Assembly: GCA_030063045.1 (NCBI GenBank)
Contig: JAQSEB010000015.1
Location: 2,378,371 to 2,442,370, forward strand
Direction: 5' to 3'
DNA length: 64,000 nucleotides
Origin: Pratylenchus scribneri
Lineage: Eukaryota > Nematoda > Chromadorea > Rhabditida > Pratylenchidae
Below are positions 11,419 through 23,000 of the stretch, in pieces. A program made the translations under genes and the position numbers. The notes below the pieces were generated by a model that saw only the letters and a list, made by a program, of their open reading frames with translations, was not told the origin of the DNA and searched no databases. How positions within the stretch are numbered: position 1 is the stretch's first letter; every line of letters begins with the position of its first letter.

Positions 11419-14142
11419 CGTTTTCTCTTTCACATCCAATCGCTCCAATTTTTTAGCAAGAACTTTTGCCTTCAGATTTGCAATACCCTCATCCATGCCC
11501 TGTCCCAAACAATTATCCAGTTCTTCAATTGCAATATCCTCATGTTTGTTCAGCCCCAAAAGGGCACAAGCTTTTCTGTATTTGGCCTTACAATTTGTCG
11601 GGTCCAATTTCAATGCATTTTCAGCATCGTCCAACGCATTTTTGAAACTGAAGATTTTTAATTTTTACATTGAATCAATCAATCAAATCATTATTGAAAA
11701 GTGAATTAGAGCCCAGTTTTTTTTTGAAATAATTTTTCCAGATTTTTTTCCTTCAGAAATTTTAATTCTGATTCTGCTAATAAAAATTGACTATCAATGA
11801 CTATGATAAATTAAAAGCTGAAAGAACTAAAATATAAAAAATAATCATTTTCACTTTTCAATTCGTAAATAAGCCTGTGCTCGATTTGACAGTGTTGTGG
11901 AAGAAATCATTTCTTTTAATGATTCAGTATAAAATTTAATAGCCGTGACAAAATTGCCATTGTTGAAATTCACATTGCCCTGTTTGCGAAGTTCTTCAGC
12001 TTCTTTTTCATTTTGAACCTATGGAATATGGGAAATATGGGTTTCTTTTTTTAGCAGACATTTTTGCCTTTCTTTTTACTAATAAGCTGCTTTTAACAAA
12101 AAAAGCAATATCCGTCTCAAAATTATGAAAAAAATTTATTTACCGTTTTTCCTTTCTCATTCACATCCAATTTTTGATGAATATTTGCCTTCAAATCCGT
12201 ATCCATATCCATGCCATGTTCTACCGTTTTCCCTTTCACATCCAAATTTTCAGCAATGCCTTTTGCCTTCAAATTTGCGATATCCATATCCGTGACCTGT
12301 GCTATCGTTTTCCCTTTCACATCCATTTTTTCAGCAATGCCTTTTGCCTTCAAATTTGCGATATCCATATCCGTGACCTGTGCTACTGTTTTACCTTTAA
12401 TATCCAATTTTTCAGCCATGCCTTTTGCCTTCAAATTTGCAATATCTGTATCCGTGCCCTGTGCCACCGTTTTCCCTTTCACATCCAATCGCTCCAATTT
12501 TTTAGCAAGAACTTTTGCCTTCAGATTTGCAATACCCTCATCCATGCCCTGTCCCAAACAATTATCCAGTTCTTCAATTGCAATATCCTCATGTTTGTTC
12601 AGCCCCAAAAGGGCACAAGCTTTTCTGTATTTGGCCTTACAATTTGTCGGGTCCAATTTCAATGCATTTTCAGCATCGTCCAACGCATTTTCGAAACTGA
12701 AGATTTTTAATTTTTATATTGAATCAATCAATCCACCAATCATTATTGAAAAATGAATTAGAGTTCAGTTTATTTTTGAAATAATTTTTCCAATTTTTTT
12801 CAGAAATTAAAATTCTGATTCTGCTAATATAAAAATGACTATGATCAAAATTTGATGCTGAAAAGGAAAAAAGGGAAAAATTTATGCACTTTTCAATTCG
12901 TAAATAAGCCTGTGCTCGATTTGACAATGTGGTGGAAGAAATCATTTTTTCCAACGATTCAGAATAAAATCTAATTGCCGAAACAAAATTGTCTTCATCG
13001 AAATACAAATTGCCCTCTTTGCGTAGTATTTCAGCCAATCTTTCGTTTGTTTGAACCTATGGAAAATGGGAAATATTTTTCCCTTTTTAACAGGTCCTTT
13101 TTGACTGCATTTGCATAATTATTTTTATAATTAAAAAATATTTTAGATGGTATCCAAAAATTTCTTATTCATTTTTTCCTAGCCTTAATTAAGCTTAAAC
13201 CATGAGTAATCGAACAAATTTAAAATGATGAATTTCTTGTAATATGGGAAGAAAAATTTCAAATTTCATTCCCTGTAACTTTGGAGCAGATAAAATTTAT
13301 CTGCCGATTTTTGAAAATTAAATAAAATAAATTTTTCTACAAAAATAAATTTTGAACCATTTTTGGCAAACGTAGAGAATTGTGTCCCGCCGAATTTTTT
13401 TAAATAAGGGAAACACATTTTTAGGGGTAATCAATGGTGCTGAGCACGAATCTGAGTTCAGATTTTGATATCTTACCATCTTGATAAGATAATGACAACT
13501 TTTACCGTGAAAAAGCAAAGGGGGGACCAAGGGCATTTTTGGCGAATTTTTGTTAAGCCAATATGTAGTTTTAAAAAGAATTATTTATCTTGGTAATTTA
13601 TTTACTATTTAGACATATAACGCTTATTTTTTAATATTAGCTAATGCAAGTTATACTATTCGATTCCTCTCATCGAGAAGCGTCGATTGAGGTATAATTT
13701 GCCATAAATAAAATTATTTTGAAAATTGACCTTGGGCTTATCCTGGCATTTTCTTGGTAAAAGTCGGCAATATTTTACCAAGATGACAAGATATCAAAAA
13801 TCCGAACTCAGAATCGTGTTCAACGCCTGAAATAACCCATAAAAATGTGTTTCCCTTATTTAAAAAAAACTTCGGCGGGACCACAATTCTCTGCGTTTGC
13901 CCCATTTTTTAATTTTTAAATTCGTTTGAATATTTTAGGTTTGCTGATTTTTATAATCTCTATATACTTAAGGTATCTGAACTCGGCTATACATTTTTTT
14001 CATTATTGCTGCTGGATGCATTTCCTGCAATAACTTTCTGTTTAATTGCACTGCTAGGACTATTCCCTGCATTTACTTTCTGGTGAATTGCAAATAAAAT
14101 GATAATTTTGACAAATATGTGGAGCCAATAAAATTGTAGCAT
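11419..14142 (-). CDS. Signal-peptide plus TPR protein (left arm), with tandemly duplicated TPR exon pair
   Basis: Exons: 14142-13993, 13056-12890, 12696-12144, 12018-11855, 11647-11419; phases all fit, giving 421 residues to the last placed donor. Exon 1 (50 residues) starts MLQFYWLHIFVKIIILFAIH, a likely signal peptide or anchor, then a short AGNSPSSAI repeat, and matches the first exon at 16,938. Exons 2+3 and 4+5 are two copies of a module with co-chaperone-type TPR motifs (ALDDAENALKLDP...). Exon 3 also has five diverged about 30-residue repeats (DIANLKAKG..EKLDVKGKTV). If the last donor (11,418-11,417) is not used, translation stops within three codons. If it is used, the phase matches the helicase exon at 2,103, with 9.3 kb between. 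TPR units usually mediate protein binding; the partner is unknown. Confidence 0.75.
13365..13901. mobile_element. hAT-like foldback element, family C, copy 1
   Basis: A 537-bp imperfect palindrome in the first intron of the TPR gene. Ends read GGCAAACG(T/C)AGAGAATTGTG and its complement. The flanks are an exact 8-bp duplication, CCATTTTT (13,357-13,364 and 13,902-13,909). The arms include a CTTGGTAAAAGTCGGCAATA-like block shared with the element at 41,602. No transposase. Confidence 0.85.
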
Positions 14143-16937
14143 GGCTTAAATCTTTTAAAATTGATTTTTATATTAGATCTTTTATGCAAAAAATTTTCAA
14201 ATATTAGAAATAAATTAGGAAAAGAGGAGGGAATTGAGAATGAGAAGCTATGAGCTCGGTGAAAAATGGTCGATTTCAATTTATTGGAAAAAAATTATGA
14301 ATGGAATTTGGTAAATTTAATGAATTAAAAAGGAAAAAATGAAATGGGTAGTGAAAGGGAAAAGCTGCAATTTGAAACGTCATTTATCAATTGCTTCGAA
14401 TCCGAATAAATATATTTCGTTTTAATTCACTTTTTTGGGTGATGTGTTGGATGCGTTTGAGCACTTTGTCAATGGCCAGTTGATGGTTGGCCCAATTTAA
14501 TGTTTTCGGCCAATACTCATCACCCGAAGCATTCACTTACGCTTATTTCTCTCTCCTACCACTTTCTTCCTTACCCCCTTCTCCATTATCTCTCTTGAAT
14601 ATAATCTCCTCCACAGTTCTCTTATTAGATTTGGCTGTCAAATGGTCCACTATGGACTCCCAAATTCCCAATAATCTGCTGCTGAGGGTTCGACAGCAAA
14701 ATTTGAGACTTCGGCCGATTCTGGCGGCTAAATATAGGTTTCGGATGATTTTGGCCACCCAAATTGAATCGTCGCTCAATCGTTGTCGCCCAACTAGCGC
14801 ATTCATTTACGCTTAATTCTGCCGCCGACTCACATCTTTCTCATCCCCTTCCCCTATTCCTTCGTTTGCTCAGAATTTTCTGATTGCTCTATTGCTCTTT
14901 TTCGCCATTGTTCTTACCGAAATGGATTCAATAATATCATTTTCCACGCAATCTGCCCACTTTAAATCTCAAAAAATGTGAAAAATGATATCATTTGGAT
15001 TTTTTTTGCTCTTTTGTGCCTGTGGAGAGAATATTTTAGCATGAAAAAGTTTTGAATATTTGTTAATGAATTTCGCTGGCAAAATTGTAGTCCAAAAAGT
15101 AGGGCAATCAATAAATGATGATGGAAAAATTTCGTCAAATGTCCAAGACTCGAAATCAGATAAATAATGTTGATAAAAAGAATTAGAATAACTAAAAAAA
15201 AATTTGTTGAAGACCTAAAATTTAGAGAAAATATTTTTCAAAATTTTTAAAAAATCTTTGTTGAATAATTTTTAAACGAAAAGTATATGCTTTGATATTA
15301 TTTATTGATTAATATGAATAGAATAAAATTAGTTGATACAACATTACATCGCAATCAGCAGCTATTATAAAATAATATTAATTATATCAAATTTGTTAAA
15401 CAAATAGCATTAAAAATTTTAAGTGCCAAATTCATTCTTGCTCCCATCCAAATATTACTGCTTTGTCTCTGTCAGTGAATCCACTCATCTGTTTATTGAT
15501 TTTTCTGTTGGCATTTTGGATAAGATTTGGCTATATTCGTTGGGCCCAATAGCAGCAGGTTCATCAATCTTGAATTTAAATCAGCCTAGCGCCTCATCTT
15601 CATTTGCCTCTATTAGTCAATTCAGCTCCCACTTCATTGATTTTTCTGTTTTCATTTTGGGTAAATGATGGGCCGGCCTTATGGCAAACTCCAAAAATAT
15701 TTTATTTAACGAATTACTTTTTTTTCCTTTCAAACATCTTTAATCCCGTTCGTCAATTTCTTATTTAGTTCTTGCAAATCCCATTATTGATGATCACACG
15801 CGTTTTATTTAAGCATGCAAATAAATGGAATCAGGCGGATAAAATCGAAGTTTTTGTTTTAAATGAAAATTATTGGTTAGACTCCAACAGATATATTACA
15901 AACAATATTCTACATGTCAACAATACGAGAAAGTACCAAATTTTTAAATGGTACTTGTAATTATTCTAGATCAAATTTTTTCCCCCTAAAATTACCTCAT
16001 GTACCCTATATTTATACTTGTGCCAGTTTTAAATCTTGAAACTATAACGCAATCTTCCAACGCCAATTATTTATTGCCTTTTTAAATATTCAAAACTTTT
16101 TTAAGCTAAAATATTCTTTAGGCTTTAAAGAGCAAAAACATTCAAACGATATCATTTTTCATATTTTCTGAGATTTAGGAGTCAACAAATTGCGTGGATC
16201 CATTTTGGTGAGAACAGTGGTGAAAGAAAGCCATTAGAGGTAAGCAAAGAGAGGTTATGGGCAAAATAAAGAATGGGAAGAGTGGTGGGGGAAAGAAGTG
16301 AGTTGGCAGCTGCAGAATTAGGCTTAAGCGAAATGTAAAATTGGCTACAATGATTGGCCGAACGCTAAAAGATTTTGCCTAAGATTTGGGTGGCCCATAC
16401 TCGGCCGAAATATCAGAGAGAGCCGAATCCTGAGAAATGTATGAATTTATAGGCAAGAGAAGGAAAGGGTGAAGAGATGGAGATTAGAAGAGAGAAACTA
16501 GAGTAAGTGAATACTTGATCGGGCGATAAGGATTGGCCAAAACTCAAATTGGGCGGCCTAGAGTTAGCCGTTCCCTCAGATTAGTTGTCATTGCCATTGA
16601 CAAAGCGCTCGCTCATCAATCTTTTTAAACAAATAAAGTGCATTAAAAACGATATATTTATCCGGATTCGGAGAGAAAGGAAAAATGACGTTTTTAATTG
16701 AAGATTTTCCATTTCACTCCCAAAGCAAAATCTATTATCAATGGAAAAAATTCCTCTTTTAATCCTTTAAATTTACCAAATTCCAAACATAAAATTTTCC
16801 AATTCCTTGAAATCGTCACTTAGACTTTGCCCAGTGCTCCTCCAATTTTAAGTTTTTCTATTCAAACTTATTTCAATTTTGAAACTTTTTCGCGTAAAAA
16901 CTTCTAATATACCTATTAATTTTAGTAGTTTTAAACT
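14143..16937. promoter_or_regulatory. Divergent, duplicated promoter region at the centre of the inverted duplication
   Basis: Sequence left of centre (14,143 to about 15,065) reappears, reversed and diverged, right of centre (about 16,080-16,937). Matching landmarks are TATTTATnCGGATTCG (14,400 and 16,660), CATTCACTTAC followed by a TTTCTCTC tract (14,530 and 16,500), and GAAAAATGATATCnTTTG (14,980 and 16,150). The two 5'-most coding exons start at each outer edge. The unique core, about 15,070-16,080, has only short frames, and I see no gene in it. Conservation of both flanks across otherwise diverged arms suggests, but does not prove, promoter function. Confidence 0.6.
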
Positions 16938-18131
16938 ATGCTAAAATTTTATTGGCTCCGCTTATTTGTCAAAATTGTCATTTTCTTTGCAATTCTACAG
17001 AATGTGAAAGCAGGGAATACATTTGGCAGCAAAATTCAAGAAAATGTGAATGCAGAGGATACTTCCAGCAACACAATTCAACATGAAGCAAATCCAGGGA
17101 ATACTTCAATCAACACAAAAGTGAATGCTGGGAATACCTCCAGCAAAGCAATTCAACATATAGTGATTACAGGGAATAGATCTAGCAACACAATACAGCA
17201 GAAAATGACTGCAGGGAATACTTCAAGCAGCGCAATTCAACATAAAGTGATGAAGGCAGGGAGAACTTCTTCAGGGAATGCTTCTAGCAGCGCAATTCAA
17301 CATAAAGTGTTGAATGCAGGGAGAACTTCTGGCATAACAATTCTAGGAAAAATGGATCCAGGGAATGCTTCTAGCAGCGCAATTCACCGGCAGAAAGTGA
17401 ATGCTTCTAGCATCACTAATGAAAAAGTATGTCGGAGTTCAGAGTTCAGACACAAGCATTTAGAAATTTAAAAAAAAATAAAACAGCAAACATAAAAAAA
17501 ATTAAATATGATACAAAATTTATTTTTACAATAAATTTTCATGCTTTATTTTATTAATTTGCAAGCTCCGAAATTATAAAGGGAATGTAATATGAAATTC
17601 TTCTTCCTATTTTCAAACAAAAAATTCATGAATTCATTTAAGTCCATTTAAGCATAGTTTAAACTTGAAGAAAAATTAGCGAGAAAATTTTGGATACTAT
17701 CTAAAATATCTTTTAACTTTTCCAAGATGAAAATGATTAGGTATACTGGAAGTGAGGCAAAAGGGCCTGCTAAAAAATAAACCAATATTTCCCATATTCA
17801 ATAGGCTCAAATTCAAAATGAAAGAAAAGCTATAGAACTACGCAAACCAGATATTGTATATTTGGGCAAAGGCAAATTGGATCCTTCAATTGAAATTAAA
17901 ACAAAAACTGAAGAAGCACACAAACCAGATATTGTATATTTGGGCAAAGGCAAATTGGATCCTTCAATTGAAATTAAAACAAAAACTGAAGGCCCACGCA
18001 AACCAGATATTGTATATTTGGGCAAAGGCAAATTGGATCCGTCAATTGAAATTAAAACAAAAATTGAAGAAAATCTGAAGGAAAATCTACTTGCTAAAAA
18101 GTTAGAGCAATTGGATGTGAAAGAGAAAACG
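16938..18131 (+). CDS. Signal-peptide repeat exon and 26-residue-repeat exon (right arm), probable 5' part of the exonuclease gene
   Basis: Exon 1, 16938-17426 (163 codons), starts MLKFYWLRLFVKIVIFFAIL, a likely signal peptide or anchor. About ten diverged Ser/Thr/Asn-rich repeats of the type AGNTSSSAIQHKV follow. Exon 2, 17805-18131 (109 codons), starts AQIQNERKAIELRK, which aligns with the TPR-module start in the left arm. It has three copies of a 26-residue repeat containing KPDIVYLGKGKLDPSIEIK, and ends KKLEQLDVKEKT, nearly identical to the end of the left-arm TPR exon. The introns are phase 0 and lead in frame into the exonuclease exon at 18,233. Here the TPR core seems to have been replaced by the 26-residue repeats. 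No function is recognised for either repeat. The Ser/Thr-rich part could be glycosylated if secreted; that is inference. Confidence 0.7.
17844..18077 (+). repeat. 78-bp coding tandem repeat, three copies
   Basis: Copies start at 17,844, 17,922 and 18,000, exactly 78 bp apart and nearly identical, preserving frame. The low divergence implies recent duplication within the coding exon. Confidence 0.9.
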
Positions 18132-18232
18132 GTAATAAGTTTTTTTTCAAAATTTTGAAAAGAACCACTTTGTTTTTTTTTTCTATTTAAATTTAAACAA
18201 CTGTTTATATTTTTAATTTATTTTTTTTTTAG

Positions 18233-19644
18233 AAATTAACTATTATTGAAAATTTGAATGAAAATGTTTCTTCTTCTATTCTGGGACTGGACTGCGAATT
18301 TGTTGGAAACTTGGCCCCAGGACTCGTTGATGAGAAAGAAGAAACCGACATTTTGGCCCGCGTCTCGATTGTAGATCAATCGGGAGTGGCTATTTACGAT
18401 AAATATGTGTTGCCCACTAAAACAGTGACCAATTATCGGACGCAATGGTCCGGAATAAGACCCGAAAATTTGAAAAGGGAAAATGGTGCCATTGATTTTT
18501 GGAAGGCACAAAGAGATGTTGCCAGCATAATTAAGGGGAAAATTGTAGTTGGTCATCAGTTGGACAGTGATTTCAAAGTTAGTTTTCATTTTCATATTTT
18601 TGGTTTTTTTTAATTGAATTCTGATTTCCGATTAAAAAACTGAGCTTTGGATCTTTGGAATAAAATTGGATTCATATTTTATTTAATTTAATAGGATTAA
18701 AACAAAATTTTTCTTAAAAAGAGTCAAAATATGATCAAAATTCTATTTTATTAATAATTAATTATTTATTAAAATTTGGCAAAAAAATTTTTATTGATTT
18801 AATTTAAAAAAATCTTTTAAAATTTTTATTTTCTAGTCATTCTTTCGTTTTTTCTATTTAAAACAGATTAGTTATTAATGAAAATCTAATTCATTTGGTA
18901 TATTATTAATAAGGTTGGTAAAAATAATGATTTTACTATTTTATGCGGAGTATTAATTATGCTTAAAAACGCATTTATATCAAAATATCGAACTTTTATT
19001 TTTCAACATTTTATCAATTTTATCATTATTTTACCATTTTATCACTATTTCAGCTTTTTTAACAATTTGATATAAAATTTTTAGAACATTTTTTCATCAA
19101 AATTTTTGTCTTAGATCATATTTATCAAAATTTATATAGACCTTTTTCTTAACAGAAACATTTTTTAAAATAAGATTTTTCACTTTTTTTTTTAAATTTT
19201 GTCGCTATTTTGAGAATTTTTTCACTTTTTAAATTCATTTTTTGGCGATTTAAAACACTTTTTTTCCTATCTTTAATAATTACCAATCTACTCCATTTTT
19301 AGGTGCTCCAACTAGAACATCCGCCTGAATTGATAAGGGATACGGCCACCTTTGAGTTTTTGAGAAAGGGTCTGCGTGGAAGATTTAGAAAGGGCTATCA
19401 TCGATGGACTCCATCATTGAAAGAGTTGGCCAAATTTCATCTCGGTATTGACTTTCAGCAGGGTGAGCATGATTCGATTGAGGATGCCTGGGTGCCGGTG
19501 CAAATTTATTTACAATATCGAGACAAATGGGAATCGAGTTTGAGAGCAAAAGAAAAGGGGAAAGGAAAAGCCATAGAAAATAAAAGGGTCGGGATTGAGG
19601 AAGATAAGGACGAAGAGGATGATGATGATGACGAAGAAGAAGAT
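18233..19644 (+). CDS. REXO4/ISG20-type DEDDh 3'-5' exonuclease domain
   Basis: Two exons, 18233-18577 and 19303-19644 (115 and 114 codons). Numbering from this segment, the exonuclease motifs are all present: LDCEF (D20, E22), VGHQLDSDFK (D113) and GEHDSIEDA (H171, D176). Other family blocks also match: ARVSIV, YDKYVLPTKTVTNYRTQWSG, IRPENL, RDT, PSLKELAKFHLGI. Such enzymes remove nucleotides from RNA (some from DNA) 3' ends using two metal ions. A Lys-rich then Asp/Glu-rich tail (about residues 200-229) follows. The segment starts at an acceptor, so it belongs to a longer gene; the upstream exon joins in phase 0. Downstream, the donor at 19,645 joins the helicase acceptor at 20,036 in phase 0. 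If that donor is skipped, a stop comes about 13 codons later. I found no left-arm counterpart. Confidence 0.88.
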
Positions 19645-20036
19645 GTTAGTTTTATTTTTACAATACTATTATTAATAAATAAATAGAATTACCTATACAT
19701 AGAAAATGAAATATAATTTTAAAAAATAATAATCAATAATATGTGGTAAAATAACGTAATGATCGCAAATAATAAGAAAATTTAAAAATAGAACTACTGA
19801 ACTTTTTTTATTCAAAAGTCAAAAACTGATTTAATCGATTTTATACCGAGCTCATTCGGTTGCAATGTCTTTATTATAAGCAAAACCAGCTAAAAATGTC
19901 GTTACTCGTTGCTAAAAAATCGCAATAAAACAATGTAGAAAATTTTTTCAAACTAGATGTTTTTTTTTAATTATTAGCAACTCATTTTGACTATTTTTTT
20001 TATTAACGAAGGTCAAAAATGTCTTTCTTTTTAAAG

Positions 20037-23000
20037 GAATTTACAATGAATGAATTGTTGGGAAATGACAAATACAATCCAATCTACTACAAAATTATGG
20101 CAAAATATGAGATGCGGGAGAGTGATTTGATTGGGAAGAAGCAGAGAATTGCAAATCAATACAAACTCAATTACGAACAAATGGACGAACTGTTCAATCT
20201 GTACGAGGCAAGTTTTCGAATGGAATAAAATTATTTTACTATTTTAAAATGCTATTATTTTTAAAAAGAATTTAAAATTCAACCAATTGTATAAATTCAG
20301 TTCTCAAGAAAAAGTTTGGCCACACCGATAACAAATGGAATGGGCACTAAAGAATATTTGGAGAAATTCAAAACATTCGCTCATTTGTTGAAAGCATCTG
20401 AGGAGGTGCATAAACATTAAATTTTAACTTGAAAAAAAATTTTAAATTAAGATTGAAAATGACAAGGTTTTTGAGGACAATGTGAGAGGAAGGTAATTTT
20501 TTGTTGGGTCCTTGCATTTTGGTTGACAGCCTTATCGGGAAAGATATTTGGTGATAGGACAATTTCTAAACAGTGCAAATGTGGGCGATTTCTAAAACGG
20601 TGCAAATGTTTAAATTTTTAATTTAAAATTAAAAATAATTACAAATAGAAATTTGGAATGTTTGGAAAAAAAATATTTATAAAAACAAAAGCAGAACATA
20701 TTTTTTCTAAAAACAAAAACATTAGTATTTAAAAAGGGGAAACATGTGTTATCAAAAACAAAAAAAAAATGTTCGAAGAAACACAAACTTAGAATGTTTG
20801 GAGAAACACAAAATTAGAATGTTTGGAGAAACACAAACTTTGAATGTTTGGAGAAACACAAACTTAGAATGTTTGGAGAAACAAAAACTTAGAATGTTTG
20901 GAGAAACACAAAATTAGAATGTTTGGAGAAACACAAACTTAGAATGTTTGGAGAAACACAAACTTAGAATGTTTGGAGAAACACAAACTCAGAATGTTTG
21001 AAGAAACACAAACTTAGAATGTTTGGAGAAACACAAACTTAGAATGTTTGGAGAAACACAAACTTAGAATGTTTGGAGAAACACAAACTTAAAATGTTTG
21101 GAGAAACACAAACTTAGAATGTTTGGAGAAATACAAACTTAGAATGTTTGGAGAAACACAAACTTAAAATGTTTGGAGAAACACAAACTTAGAATGTTTG
21201 GAGAAATACAAACTTAGAATGTTTGGAGAAATACAAACTTAGAATGTTTGGAGAAACACAAACTTAGAATGTTTGGAGAAACACAAACTTAAAATATTTG
21301 GAGAAACACAAACTCAGAATGTTTGAAGAAACACAAACTTAGAATGTTTGGAGAAACACAAACTTAGAATGTTTGGAGAAACACAAAATTAGAATGTTTG
21401 GAGAAACACAAACTTTGAATGTTTGGAGAAACACAAACTTAGAATGTTTGGAGAAACAAAAACTTAGAATGTTTGGAGAAACACAAACTTTGAATGTTTG
21501 GAGAAACACAAACTTAGAGTGTTTGGAGAAATAAATACTTAAAATATTTGGAGAAACACAAACTTAGAATGTTTGGAGAAACACAAACTTAGAATGTTTG
21601 GAGAAACACAAACTTAAAATGTTTGGAGAAACACAAACTTAGAATGTTTGGAGAAACACAAACTTAAAATATTTGGAGAAACACAAACTTAGAATGTTTG
21701 GAGAAACACAAACTTAGAATGTTTGGAGAAACACAAACTTAGAATGTTTGGAGAAACACAAACTTAGAATGTTTGGAGAAACACAAACTTAGAATGTTTG
21801 GAGAAACACAAACTTAGAATGTTTGGAGAAACACAAACTTAGAATGTTTGGAGAAACACAAACTTAAAATATTTGGAGAAACACAAACTTAGAATGTTTG
21901 GAGAAACACAAACTTAGAATGTTTGGAGAAACACAAACTTAAAATGTTTGGAGAAACACAAACTTAGAATGTTTGGAGAAATACAAACTTAGAATGTTTG
22001 GAGAAACACAAACTTAAAATGTTTGGAGAAACACAAACTTAGAATGTTTGGAGAAATACAAACTTAGAATGTTTGGAGAAACACAAACTTAGAATGTTTG
22101 GAGAAACACAAACTTAGAATGTTTGGAGAAACACAAACTTAAAATATTTGGAGAAACACAAACTCAGAATGTTTGGAGAAACACAAACTTAGAATGTTTG
22201 GAGAAACACAAACTTAAAATATTTGGAGAAACTCAAACTTAGAATGTTTGGAGAAACACAAACTTAAAATATTTGGAGAAACACAAACTTAGAATGTTTG
22301 GAGAAACAAAAACTTAGAATGTTGGAGAAACAAAAACTTACAATGTTTGGAGAAACACAAACTTAGAATGTTTGGAGAAATACAAACTTAGAATGTTCGA
22401 AGAAACACAAACTTAGAATGTTTGGAGAAATACAAACTTAGAATGTTCGAAGAAACACAAACTTAGAATGTTTGGAGAAACACAAACTTAGAATGTTTGG
22501 AGAAACACAAACTTAGAATGTTTGGAGAAACACAAACTTAAAATATTTGGAGAAACACAAACTTAGAATGTTTGGAGAAACACAAACTTAGAATGTTTGG
22601 AGAAACACAAACTTAGAATGTTTGGAGAAACACAAACTTAAAATATTTGGAGAAACACAAACTTAGAATGTTTGGAGAAACACAAACTTAGAATGTTTGG
22701 AGAAACACAAACTTAAAATGTTTGGAGAAACACAAACTTAGAATGTTTGGAGAAATACAAACTTAGAATGTTTGGAGAAACACAAACTTAGAATGTTTGG
22801 AGAAACACAAACTTAGAATGTTTGGAGAAACACAAACTTAAAATATTTGGAGAAACACAAACTTAGAATGTTTGGAGAAACACAAACTTAGAATGTTTGG
22901 AGAAACACAAACTTAAAATGTTTGGAGAAACACAAACTTAGAATATTTGGAGAAATACAAACTTAGAATGTTTGGAGAAACATAAACTTAGAATGTTTGG

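Noticed and set aside
14487..14816. Frames in the promoter region (both strands)
   Set aside because: The region is the mirrored promoter block; the frames are not conserved in the right-arm copy.
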